A stretch of DNA of 16,575 nt from positions 1 through 16,575 of the forward strand of contig JABEUK010000191.1 of NCBI GenBank assembly GCA_013044425.1, written 5' to 3'. Below, piece after piece: positions 6,811 to 13,433 of this stretch (position 1 is the first letter of the stretch; each line of letters begins with the position of its first letter). The notes under the pieces were generated by a model. That model saw only the letters and a program-made list of their open reading frames with translations, made no database searches and was not told the origin of the DNA. Source of the DNA: Thermoplasmata archaeon (GTDB lineage Archaea > Thermoplasmatota > Thermoplasmata > Lutacidiplasmatales > UBA184). Position numbers and translations under genes: made by a program.

Positions 6811-8860
6811 TCGGCGCCAGGCACGACGTTCCGACACACACGAGGGCACGGACCGCGCCCGTACCGGCCCGAGTCAACCCCGGAGGGGAGAAGGGCGGAG
6901 GAGGCGTTCCTCGGAACACCCATCGGTTCGGGTGCCAAGTGCGGCGTGCGATCCTCTCGAGCTCGTCGGCCTCGGGGCCCGATCCCTCCACCACGATGGT
7001 GACGGCGGGAGTCTGCAGGAGGCCCGCCGCCCATGCCGCTCCGGCGCCGAAGATCCCCGCGCCTCCGATGCGGGAGGAGATCGGGAGGAGCAGAGCCGCC
7101 GCCTTCTCCCGCCAGCGGTCGTCGTGGACGAGCGCGGAGTAGCGCAAGAACGTCAGCGCGGCGGAGGAGTTCGCGGCGAGATGCGGGCTGTCCTCGAGGG
7201 GGTACGAAGGATCTTGGAGCGAGCCGATGGTCGGGCCATCGTGGAGCCCAGGGACCAGATCGCGCAGGAGCCCGTCCTCGCCCCGGAACTCCCGATCGAT
7301 GAGCGAGAGGATCTCGTCGGCGTGTCCGGCGTACCTCGGTTCGCCCATCACCCCCGCGAGCTCGGTCAACGCGCGGGCGATCTGGACCTGGTCGTCCAAC
7401 AGACCGAACCCGCTCGGGCCGGTCGGCTCGATCTGGTGCGCGACTCCCCGGCCGGGCCGGTACGCCCCCTCGAGGATCCGATCGACCGCGGCGCGCGCAT
7501 CGTTCACGATCCCGACGTCCCCCAGGAACTCCCCCGCCCGAGCGAAGGCGAACGCCATCGCCCCGTTCAGATCGGCATGCCGCGCGCGGTCGACGATCGG
7601 TTGGGGTCGCCGGGCCCGGGCCGCGCGGAGCTTTTCGATGGATCGCTCGAGCGTCGCTCGAGCGCTCGATTCGCTCACGCCGAGATTTGAGGCGACCTCG
7701 GCGATCGGCATGAGCCGAAAGAGCACGTTGCGCTGCGGGTCCTCGGGCATCCGCCCGTCGCTCCCCGCCCCGAAGAACCGGCTTGCCACCTTGAACTCGG
7801 CCTCCTCCAGCGCACCGCGCATCTCCGCCCGCGTCCAGGTGTAGAAGCTCCCGTCGTCACCGGGCGCGTTGTCGGCATCCTGGCTCGCGCCGAATCCCCC
7901 CTCGGGGTCGAGCAGGGTTGTCCGCACCCAGTTGACGATCCCGCCGATCACCTGCTCGAAGCGTGGGTCCGCGAAGCGCTGCGCGCCTTCCACGTACGCC
8001 GCGAGGAGCGCGGCGTTGTCGGAGGCCATCTTCTCGAAGTGGGGGATGTGCCAGGCCTCATCGACCGAATAGCGATGGAAGCCGCCGCCGATTTGATCGT
8101 AGATACCACCGTCCGCCATTCGCTGGAGGTTCTCCCGGGCCCGCTCGCCCGAGACGGGGGTCCGGCGGGAGTACTCCTCCCACAGGAGCAGGGAGACGGC
8201 GGTCGGATGCGGGAACTTCGGCGCGAACCCGAATCCGCCGTTCACCGGATCGTATCCCTGGTGGACCTGGGCGAGGATCCCCGAGATGAATCCCTCGAGG
8301 GATCGGCCGGGGGCCGGCCGGGTCGAGCGCATCCGCTCGAGCGCATCGCGGATGCTCTGCGCATGCCGATGGAGCTGGTCGGGCTCCTCCTTCCACAGGC
8401 GCGCGATCTCCGCGAGCAGCCGACGGAAGCCCGGACGCCCGTGCCCGTCGGTCGGAGGGTAGTACGTACCGCCCAGGAAGACCTCCCCGTCGGGGGTCAG
8501 GAACCCGGTGAGGGGCCAGCCCCCTTCGCCCGTGAGCGCGCCAACCTGGCGCTGGTAGCGCCGATCGATCTCGGGGTGCTCGTCCCGATCGACCTTGATG
8601 GCGACGAAGTGCTCGCCGAGCAGGCGAGCGACCTCGGCATCCGAGTACGTTCCTTCGTCCATGACGTGGCACCAGTGGCACCACGAAGCCCCAATGTCGA
8701 GCAGGATGGGGCGGCCGCTCCGTCGAGCGACGTCGAACGCCTCGTTGCCCCACGGATGCCAGTCGATCGGTTGTTCGGACGCGGCGCGAAGGTACGCCGA
8801 GGAAGAGCCCGCGAGCCGCCATCCGTGCGGGTGACCGGGCTCCGGAGGGCCGGGTTCCAT
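6749..8860 (-). CDS. Thioredoxin-domain protein of the DUF255/YyaL (SSP411) family
   Basis: 703 residues, close to the usual length of YyaL/spermatogenesis-associated-protein-20 relatives. The N-terminus has the family block SSAYLRAASEQPIDWHPWG (about 20-38), then a thioredoxin-like fold with WCHWCH carrying Cys61 and Cys64. KVDRDEHPEID follows, then GGWPLTGFLTPDGEVF. From about residue 200 an (alpha/alpha)6 barrel resembling N-acylglucosamine 2-epimerase/glycosidase folds follows (GGFGFAPKFPHP, GGIYDQIGGGFHRYSVDEAWHIPHFEKM, GGFGASQDAD). The biochemical function of this family is not settled; a redox or sugar-processing role is inferred from the fold. It starts at the ATG at 8860 and is divergent from psmA; only a weak TATA-like GTGTAAG (about 8885-8891, minus) is seen upstream. 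Its 3' end overlaps the phosphoesterase gene tail-to-tail. Confidence 0.93.
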   Translation of the reverse strand: MEPGPPEPGHPHGWRLAGSSSAYLRAASEQPIDWHPWGNEAFDVARRSGRPILLDIGASWCHWCHVMDEGTYSDAEVARLLGEHFVAIKVDRDEHPEIDRRYQRQVGALTGEGGWPLTGFLTPDGEVFLGGTYYPPTDGHGRPGFRRLLAEIARLWKEEPDQLHRHAQSIRDALERMRSTRPAPGRSLEGFISGILAQVHQGYDPVNGGFGFAPKFPHPTAVSLLLWEEYSRRTPVSGERARENLQRMADGGIYDQIGGGFHRYSVDEAWHIPHFEKMASDNAALLAAYVEGAQRFADPRFEQVIGGIVNWVRTTLLDPEGGFGASQDADNAPGDDGSFYTWTRAEMRGALEEAEFKVASRFFGAGSDGRMPEDPQRNVLFRLMPIAEVASNLGVSESSARATLERSIEKLRAARARRPQPIVDRARHADLNGAMAFAFARAGEFLGDVGIVNDARAAVDRILEGAYRPGRGVAHQIEPTGPSGFGLLDDQVQIARALTELAGVMGEPRYAGHADEILSLIDREFRGEDGLLRDLVPGLHDGPTIGSLQDPSYPLEDSPHLAANSSAALTFLRYSALVHDDRWREKAAALLLPISSRIGGAGIFGAGAAWAAGLLQTPAVTIVVEGSGPEADELERIARRTWHPNRWVFRGTPPPPFSPPGLTRAGTGAVRALVCVGTSCLAPITDGAALSETIGKAGRSSGG

Positions 8861-8955
8861 CGGCAGGTACCGGGCTCGAAGGGACTTACACTTGTCGCCG
8901 CGCTTCGCAGTACCGGCGCCACCGGCTGGCCCGAGTGTTACCGCCCTCGTTCCGC

Positions 8956-8962
8956 TTATAAG
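8956..8962 (+). promoter_or_regulatory. TATA box of psmA and the superoperon
   Basis: TTATAAG lies 39 bp (centre) before the ATG at 8998, predicting a transcript start near 8984 and a leader of about 14 nt. This start point falls after an in-frame GTG at 8980, so it selects the ATG as the start codon. Confidence 0.65.
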
Positions 8963-8997
8963 GGGCTCCCGAGTGTCCCGTGCCGGAGCAGCCTTCG

Positions 8998-9753
8998 ATG
9001 GAGATGCAACCGGGCCAGATGGCCTACGACCGCGCCATTACCGTCTTCTCTCCGGACGGACGCCTGTTCCAGGTCGAGTACGCCCGCGAGGCAGTTCGCC
9101 GTGGAGCCACCACCGCCGGCGTGGTCTATGCGAACGGGGTCGTTCTGATCGCCGATCGGCGGATCCCGAATCCGAAACTGGCCGAACCGGCGAGCCTCGA
9201 GAAGATCCACCAGATCGATGAGAACATCGCGTGCGCCACGGCCGGCCTCGTCGCGGACGCGCGCGTTCTGGTCGACCACGCGCGGCTGTCGGCCCAGGTC
9301 CATCGGATCACGTACGCCGAGGCGATCCCGGTCGAACTGCTGGTCCGCAAGATCTGCGACAACAAGCAACAGTACACCCAGTACGGCGGGGTCCGGCCGT
9401 TCGGGACGGCGCTCCTGGTCGGCGGCTACGATGATTCGGGCATCCACCTCTTCGAGACCGAACCTTCCGGCTCTCTGACGAGCTTCCATGCCACGAGCAC
9501 GGGCGGCAACAAGGGCCCGGTCATGGAGCTCTTCGAGGCGAAGTACAAGCCCGGCCTCGATCGCGACACGGCGATCCTCCTCGCCCTCGAAGGGCTGCGG
9601 GCCGCCCTCGATGACGGGGCGAGCCTGGCCCAGGTCGAGATATGCACCGTTCAGCCCGGCGAGGGAATGCGCCGCCTCTCCGCCGAGGAAGTACAGAAGT
9701 ACGCGAGCCGCCTTCCCCCGGCCCCGGGCCCCTCCAAGAGCGCCCGCCCGTAG
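8998..9753 (+). CDS. psmA: Proteasome subunit alpha
   Basis: Forms the outer heptameric rings of the archaeal 20S proteasome, which gate substrate entry and dock the regulatory ATPase. 251 residues from the ATG at 8998. The alpha-type N-terminus is clear: MAYDRAITVFSPDGRLFQVEYA (8-29) is the proteasome-A signature and gate. RRGATTAG, VLIADRR, then SLEKIHQID carry Lys69, equivalent by motif to the pocket lysine that binds the HbYX tail of the ATPase. TAGLVADARVLVDHAR (81-96) and YTQYGGVRPFGTALL (126-140) are highly typical. The C-terminus ends in a Pro/Ser-rich tail. There is no catalytic threonine, as expected for alpha. It is the first gene of the exosome-linked cluster. Confidence 0.97.
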   Translation: MEMQPGQMAYDRAITVFSPDGRLFQVEYAREAVRRGATTAGVVYANGVVLIADRRIPNPKLAEPASLEKIHQIDENIACATAGLVADARVLVDHARLSAQVHRITYAEAIPVELLVRKICDNKQQYTQYGGVRPFGTALLVGGYDDSGIHLFETEPSGSLTSFHATSTGGNKGPVMELFEAKYKPGLDRDTAILLALEGLRAALDDGASLAQVEICTVQPGEGMRRLSAEEVQKYASRLPPAPGPSKSARP

Positions 9754-9789
9754 GCCACTCCGCACCGAAAGGGGGGCGGGATCCGAACG

Positions 9790-10485
9790 ATGGTCAAGGT
9801 CGACGACGCCGTGATCGCCCGATGGGAGCACGCGGGCTCGCGCTTCGAGGTCCTCGTCGATCCGACCGCGGTCCAGGATATCAAGGACGGCAAGGACATC
9901 GATCTTGCCGACAAGCTCGCGCTCGACCAGGTCTTTAAGGACGCGAAGAAGGGCGACAAGATCTCCGAGGAGCATCTCGAGAAAATCTTCCACACGCGCA
10001 ACATCGCCGTGATCGCCAAGGAGATCGTCCAGAAGGGCGAGGTCCAGGTTACCACCGAGCAGCGCCACCAGCTCCAGGAGGTGAAGCGTCGGCAGATTGT
10101 CGCCACGATCGCTCGCAACGCGATGAACCCTCAGACCGGCGCGCCCCACCCGCCCGCACGCATTGAGGCGGCGATGGCGGAAGCCAAGGTGCACATCGAT
10201 CCGTTCCGCCCGGTCGACGCCCAGGTCCAGGAGGTCCTCACCAAGCTCCGGCCCCTGCTCCCGATCCGCTTCGACGTCGTGCGGGTCCGCATCCGGGTCC
10301 CGGCGCAGCACTACCCGCGAGTCATCGGGGAGATCAAGGGGATGGGAAAACTCTCGGACGAGCAGTGGGGCAGCGATGGGTCCTGGAGCGGGATCCTCGA
10401 GATCCCCGCCGGCGTGCAGACCGATCTCTACGAGAAGCTCAACGCGCGCACCAAGGGGACCGCCGAGACCGCTTTGGTTAAATAG
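9790..10485 (+). CDS. sdo1: Ribosome maturation protein SBDS/Sdo1
   Basis: Archaeal orthologue of the Shwachman-Bodian-Diamond protein. Its eukaryotic counterpart acts with an EF2-like GTPase to release the anti-association factor from the large ribosomal subunit. 231 residues with three domains: an N-terminal FYSH domain at about 1-87 (SRFEVLVDP at 17-25, IFHTRNIAVIAKE at 66-78); a helical middle domain at about 88-155 with the typical RRQIVATIARNAMNP and PHPPARIEAAM; and a C-terminal ferredoxin-like domain at about 158-231 ending near the GSWSGILEIPAG segment. The full length is normal. It lies 36 bp after psmA, preceded by a G-rich stretch rather than a clean Shine-Dalgarno site. Position between psmA and rrp4 is a conserved archaeal arrangement. 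Confidence 0.96.
   Translation: MVKVDDAVIARWEHAGSRFEVLVDPTAVQDIKDGKDIDLADKLALDQVFKDAKKGDKISEEHLEKIFHTRNIAVIAKEIVQKGEVQVTTEQRHQLQEVKRRQIVATIARNAMNPQTGAPHPPARIEAAMAEAKVHIDPFRPVDAQVQEVLTKLRPLLPIRFDVVRVRIRVPAQHYPRVIGEIKGMGKLSDEQWGSDGSWSGILEIPAGVQTDLYEKLNARTKGTAETALVK
10473..10484 (+). promoter_or_regulatory. Possible internal TATA box before rrp4
   Basis: TTTGGTTAAATA is an AT-rich patch in the last codons of sdo1. It could serve as a TATA element with a start near 10505, shortly before the rrp4 ATG at 10523. It coincides with coding sequence, so it may only reflect codons. Confidence 0.25.
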
Positions 10486-10522
10486 AGCACCTCCGTCCAA
10501 CGCGCCCGGTGCAGCATAAACA

Positions 10523-11338
10523 ATGGACAGTGGACATCTGCCGGGCCACCGTACTCGTGGCCGCGAGGGTCATTCCTCGCATCCCTCTCGGGATCGGACA
10601 CTAGTACTTCCCGGGGAAGAGATCCCCTCCGATGGCCTTCGCCCGGGCTCCGGTACCTACCGGGTCCACGGTAAGGTCTACGCGAGCGTGCTCGGTCTCG
10701 TGGCCGAGCGGCCCCCCTTCGTCCAAGTGCTCCCCCTCTCGGGACGCTACATCCCCAAGGCGGGGGACGTCGTGCTCGGGACGGTGACGGACGTTCAAGG
10801 CACGTTCTGGCTGTTGGACATTGGCGCCCCTCGCTGGGCCCCTCTCCACATGACCGGGACCCCATGGAGGATCGAGATCGGGGAGACCGATCGCTACCTG
10901 CGGGTCGGCGACGCGGTCGCGGTGCGGGTCGAGAACCTCGAAGCTACCGGGCGCATCGGAGTGACGATGGTGGGCGATGGCCTGGGCCGTCTCGAAGGCG
11001 GTACCATCATCACCGTCTCCCCCGCTCGCATCCCCCGGGTGATCGGCCGTGGAGGGTCGATGATCCAGTCCATCCAGAGCCTCACGGGCGCGACGATGAT
11101 CGTCGGCCAGAACGGCCGCGTATGGGTCGATGGCACCCCCGAGGCCATCGGCCGCGTCCGCCAGGCGCTCCGCATCATCGATCTGGACGGGCACCGCCCC
11201 GGGCTGACCGAACGGATCCAGGATCTGCTCGGGTCCCGCCCGCCGGATGTTACCGTCCCGCGCCTGCCCGCTCCCCCGGCGGAACCGGAGCTGGCAATCC
11301 CGGACGACGAGCTGCCGGAACCCCCCGACGAGCCGTGA
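10523..11338 (+). CDS. rrp4: Exosome RNA-binding subunit Rrp4
   Basis: Caps the hexameric Rrp41/Rrp42 ring and feeds RNA to it. 271 residues. After an unusual N-terminal extension (about 1-25, four histidines), the Rrp4 N-terminal domain begins at LVLPGEEI (27-34), with GTYRVHGKVYASVLG (44-58). The S1 domain spans about 75-150 (PKAGDVVLGTVTDVQGTFWLLDIGA). The KH domain spans about 163-220 with VIGRGGSMI (173-181) as its GxxG loop. A Pro/Asp/Glu-rich tail (about 240-271) follows. No in-frame ATG, GTG or TTG exists between the ATG at 10523 and the first conserved block, so the extension cannot be trimmed. The gap to rrp41 is 26 bp. Confidence 0.96.
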   Translation: MDSGHLPGHRTRGREGHSSHPSRDRTLVLPGEEIPSDGLRPGSGTYRVHGKVYASVLGLVAERPPFVQVLPLSGRYIPKAGDVVLGTVTDVQGTFWLLDIGAPRWAPLHMTGTPWRIEIGETDRYLRVGDAVAVRVENLEATGRIGVTMVGDGLGRLEGGTIITVSPARIPRVIGRGGSMIQSIQSLTGATMIVGQNGRVWVDGTPEAIGRVRQALRIIDLDGHRPGLTERIQDLLGSRPPDVTVPRLPAPPAEPELAIPDDELPEPPDEP

Positions 11339-11349
11339 ACGGATATTCC

Positions 11350-11355
11350 AAGGAG
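11350..11355 (+). promoter_or_regulatory. Shine-Dalgarno site of rrp41
   Basis: AAGGAG lies 9 nt before the ATG at 11365 in the short rrp4-rrp41 gap. It fixes the start of rrp41 although the frame is open much further upstream, over rrp4. Confidence 0.75.
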
Positions 11356-11364
11356 AAAACTACT

Positions 11365-12117
11365 ATGGGAAGCGTAGGTGCGAAAGAAGTCCCCGTGCTG
11401 TTGAGCCCCGAGGGGATCCGAGTCGATGGTCGCCGACTGGACGAGCTGCGGCCGCTGAGAGTCGTGGCCGGTCCGCTCCATCGGGCCGACGGCTCCGCGT
11501 TCGTGGAGTGGGGAGCGAACAAGGTGATGGCCGCGGTCTACGGGCCTCGCGAGGTCCACCCTCGCCATCTCCAGCAGAACAACAAGGCGATCGTTCAGTG
11601 CAAGTACAACATGGCGGCGTTCAGCGTCGACGAGCGCAAGCGCCCCGGCCTCGACCGCCGCTCGCAGGAGATCAGCAAGGTGATCGCCGAGGCGTTCGAG
11701 TCCGTGATCTTCGCGGAGGAGTACCCGAGGACGAGCATCGACGTCTACATCGAGGTGCTTCAGGCGAACGCCGGGACGCGATGCGCCGGACTCGTCGCGG
11801 CGTCCGTCGCGCTCGCGGACGCTGGGATCCCGATGGCCGACCTCGTGCCGGCCGTCGCGGTCGGCAAGGTCGCGGGCGAGATCGTGCTCGATCTGAACAA
11901 GGCCGAGGACAACTTCGGAGAGGCCGATCTTCCGATGGCGCTCGTGCCGCAATCCGGCCGCCTCGTCCTCCTCCAGATGGAGGGCCACATGACGCGCGAG
12001 GAGCTCTCCCGTGCCCTCGACATGGGCGTGAAGGGATGCCATGTCATTTACGACAAGATGAAGGCGGCGCTTCGGGACCGCTATAGCGCGGCCCGGCCGA
12101 CGGAGGTCGCCGCATGA
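11365..12117 (+). CDS. rrp41: Exosome catalytic subunit Rrp41
   Basis: RNase PH-fold subunit that carries the phosphorolytic 3'-5' exoribonuclease (and RNA-tailing) site of the archaeal exosome; it works as a trimer of dimers with Rrp42. 250 residues. Key residues stand at the numbers known for Sulfolobus Rrp41: Arg98-Arg99 (DRRS) for RNA, Arg139 in NAGTR for phosphate, and Asp182 and Asp188 in EDNFGEAD for catalysis. The sequence begins LSPEGIRVDGRRLDELRPL, typical of the family. Catalytic activity is therefore expected. The frame is open upstream to 10864, but the Shine-Dalgarno AAGGAG and homology fix the ATG at 11365. The stop overlaps the rrp42 start as ATGA. Confidence 0.97.
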   Translation: MGSVGAKEVPVLLSPEGIRVDGRRLDELRPLRVVAGPLHRADGSAFVEWGANKVMAAVYGPREVHPRHLQQNNKAIVQCKYNMAAFSVDERKRPGLDRRSQEISKVIAEAFESVIFAEEYPRTSIDVYIEVLQANAGTRCAGLVAASVALADAGIPMADLVPAVAVGKVAGEIVLDLNKAEDNFGEADLPMALVPQSGRLVLLQMEGHMTREELSRALDMGVKGCHVIYDKMKAALRDRYSAARPTEVAA

Positions 12118-12905
12118 GCGAAGAGATCACCGCCGACATCCTGACGACGCACATCCTCGACCTCGCCGCCAGCGGCAAGCGCATGGACGGGCGGAGCGCC
12201 GATCAGTACCGCCCGGTCTCGGTCGAGATCGGCTTCGTGACGACCGCCGACGGTTCGGCGCTCGCGCGGATCGGTGACACCACGGTCCTCTCGGGCATCA
12301 AGCTCGAACCGGGCAAACCGTTCCCGGACACCCCGAACGCGGGCGTCCTCACGACCAACGCCGAACTGATCCCTCTCTCCAGCCCGACGTTCGAGCCGGG
12401 GCCGCCGCAGCCCTGGGCGATCGAGGTCTCGCGGGTGGTCGATCGGGCGATCCGCGCCGCGGAAGCCATTGACCTGACCAAGCTGTGTGTGACGCCGGGG
12501 GAGAAGACGTGGGTCTGCTACGTCGATATCCACGTGCTCGATCACTCCGGGAACCTGATCGATGCGGCGATGCTCGCCGGGATCTCCGCGTTGCACCACG
12601 CGATCTTGCCGAGCAAGCGCTTCGGCATCGGGGAAGCGGACACCCCGCTCGACGTCCAGCACACCCCGATCGAGTGCACCTTCGTGCGCCTCGGTGATGC
12701 GATCGTGGTCGATCCGAGCTTCGAGGAGGAGCGCGCGGCGCAGGGTCGCCTGACGGTCGCGACCGATGAGACGGGGCGCGTCGTGGCCATGCAAAAGGGT
12801 CTTGTGGGCGCCTTTTCTCCGGACGACATCCGCGCCACCGTCGAGCGGGCGTTCCATCACGGGGATCGCCTGCGCACCGTTGCCCGGAAGGGAGGCACCC
12901 TATGA
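12114..12905 (+). CDS. rrp42: Exosome subunit Rrp42
   Basis: Non-catalytic RNase PH-fold partner of Rrp41; the pair forms the hexameric ring and both contribute to RNA binding. 263 residues, normal length. Recognisable blocks are GKRMDGRSADQYRP (21-34), then GSALARIGDTTVLSGIK (47-63). A longer middle region specific to Rrp42 contains VDRAIRAAEAIDL and KLCVTPGEKTWVCYVDIHVLDHSGN. A C-terminal segment has LGDAIVVDPSFEEE. It lacks the paired catalytic aspartates of Rrp41, as expected. It overlaps rrp41 and rpl37ae by ATGA at both ends, so three genes are translationally coupled and made in step. Confidence 0.97.
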   Translation: MSEEITADILTTHILDLAASGKRMDGRSADQYRPVSVEIGFVTTADGSALARIGDTTVLSGIKLEPGKPFPDTPNAGVLTTNAELIPLSSPTFEPGPPQPWAIEVSRVVDRAIRAAEAIDLTKLCVTPGEKTWVCYVDIHVLDHSGNLIDAAMLAGISALHHAILPSKRFGIGEADTPLDVQHTPIECTFVRLGDAIVVDPSFEEERAAQGRLTVATDETGRVVAMQKGLVGAFSPDDIRATVERAFHHGDRLRTVARKGGTL

Positions 12906-13171
12906 GCAAGCGCACGAAGAAGGTCGGAAACACCGGCTGGATGGGAGCCCGATACGGAATCCGCATCCGGCGCCGGGTCCTCGAACTCGACCGCAGCCGG
13001 AGCGAGCGCGCGGCCTGTCCCCGGTGCTCGACCGTAACGCTCTCCCGGATCTCGAGCGGGGTCTTCGAGTGCGGACGCTGCGGCACCCGGTACGCCTCGG
13101 GCGCCTACCTGTTCACCCCGCCGGGGCCCGTCAGCCGAGCCGAACGCGAACCCGTGGCGGGCAAGCCTTAA
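12902..13171 (+). CDS. rpl37ae: Large-subunit ribosomal protein L37Ae
   Basis: Archaeal/eukaryotic ribosomal protein of the 50S subunit, 89 residues. The N-terminus SKRTKKVGNTGWMGARYG (2-19) is the family signature. A C4 zinc motif has Cys39-Cys42 (CPRC) and Cys57-Cys60 (CGRC), followed by GTRYASGAYLFTP. The last ~18 residues (after PPGPVSRA) are a little longer than the usual end. The start overlaps the rrp42 stop by 4 bp. Location directly after exosome genes is the conserved archaeal order. Confidence 0.97.
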   Translation: MSKRTKKVGNTGWMGARYGIRIRRRVLELDRSRSERAACPRCSTVTLSRISSGVFECGRCGTRYASGAYLFTPPGPVSRAEREPVAGKP

Positions 13172-13190
13172 GGCCGCCGGGTTTCGTGGT

Positions 13191-13195
13191 AGGAG
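13191..13195 (+). promoter_or_regulatory. Shine-Dalgarno site of rpoP
   Basis: AGGAG (within GGTAGGAG) is 6 nt before the rpoP ATG at 13202, marking the start of this very short gene. Confidence 0.7.
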
Positions 13196-13201
13196 CGAGC
13201 C

Positions 13202-13336
13202 ATGTTCCGGTGCATCCGGTGCGGGGAGGCCCTCCCCTCCGACGCGAACCTGTTCGGGGTTCGCTGCGACAACTGCGGCGGCAAGATCTTCACCAAGGAA
13301 CACCCCAACGTCAAGAAAGTACTGAAGGCACGCTGA
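13202..13336 (+). CDS. rpoP: DNA-directed RNA polymerase subunit P (Rpb12/RpoP)
   Basis: Smallest zinc-binding subunit of archaeal RNA polymerase, related to eukaryotic Rpb12; it helps hold the Rpo3/Rpo10/Rpo11 assembly platform. 44 residues, the normal family size. Zinc ligands are Cys4, Cys7 (CIRC) and Cys22, Cys25 (CDNC), followed by GGKIFTKEHPNVKKVLKAR, a typical basic end. The ATG at 13202 has a Shine-Dalgarno site 6 nt upstream; the stop is TGA at 13334-13336. It follows rpl37ae by 30 bp and closes the superoperon here, since the next gene has its own promoter. Confidence 0.95.
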   Translation: MFRCIRCGEALPSDANLFGVRCDNCGGKIFTKEHPNVKKVLKAR

Positions 13337-13372
13337 ACCCTCTGCCCCTTCCCACCGGCTCCCGCGGGGGGG

Positions 13373-13380
13373 TAATATAC
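13373..13380 (+). promoter_or_regulatory. TATA box of the solute-binding-like protein gene
   Basis: TAATATAC stands out in the 97-bp GC-rich gap between rpoP and the next gene. A start about 25 bp on (near 13401) would give a leader of about 33 nt to the ATG at 13434. This separates the gene from the superoperon. The rest of the gap holds a C-rich tract (13338-13363) but no clear T-run terminator. Confidence 0.6.
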
Positions 13381-13433
13381 AGGTGGCCGGCCTAGACGCG
13401 GGATCCGCGCGCTCGAACGCGTGCGGGCGCTCG

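Noticed and set aside
5715..7142. 475-codon plus-strand frame across the membrane protein, phosphoesterase and DUF255 genes
   Set aside because: Arg/Pro/Ser-rich out-of-frame shadow that crosses real gene boundaries on both strands.
8980..8997. GTG start of psmA six codons upstream
   Set aside because: It lies before the transcript start predicted from the TATA box at 8956-8962, and alpha subunits usually begin close to the MAYDRA segment.
8956..10500. Long minus-strand open frame opposite psmA and sdo1
   Set aside because: It mirrors two highly conserved genes, shows no recognisable motif, and is rich in Leu/Asp/Arg/Gly as expected for the antisense of GC-rich coding sequence.
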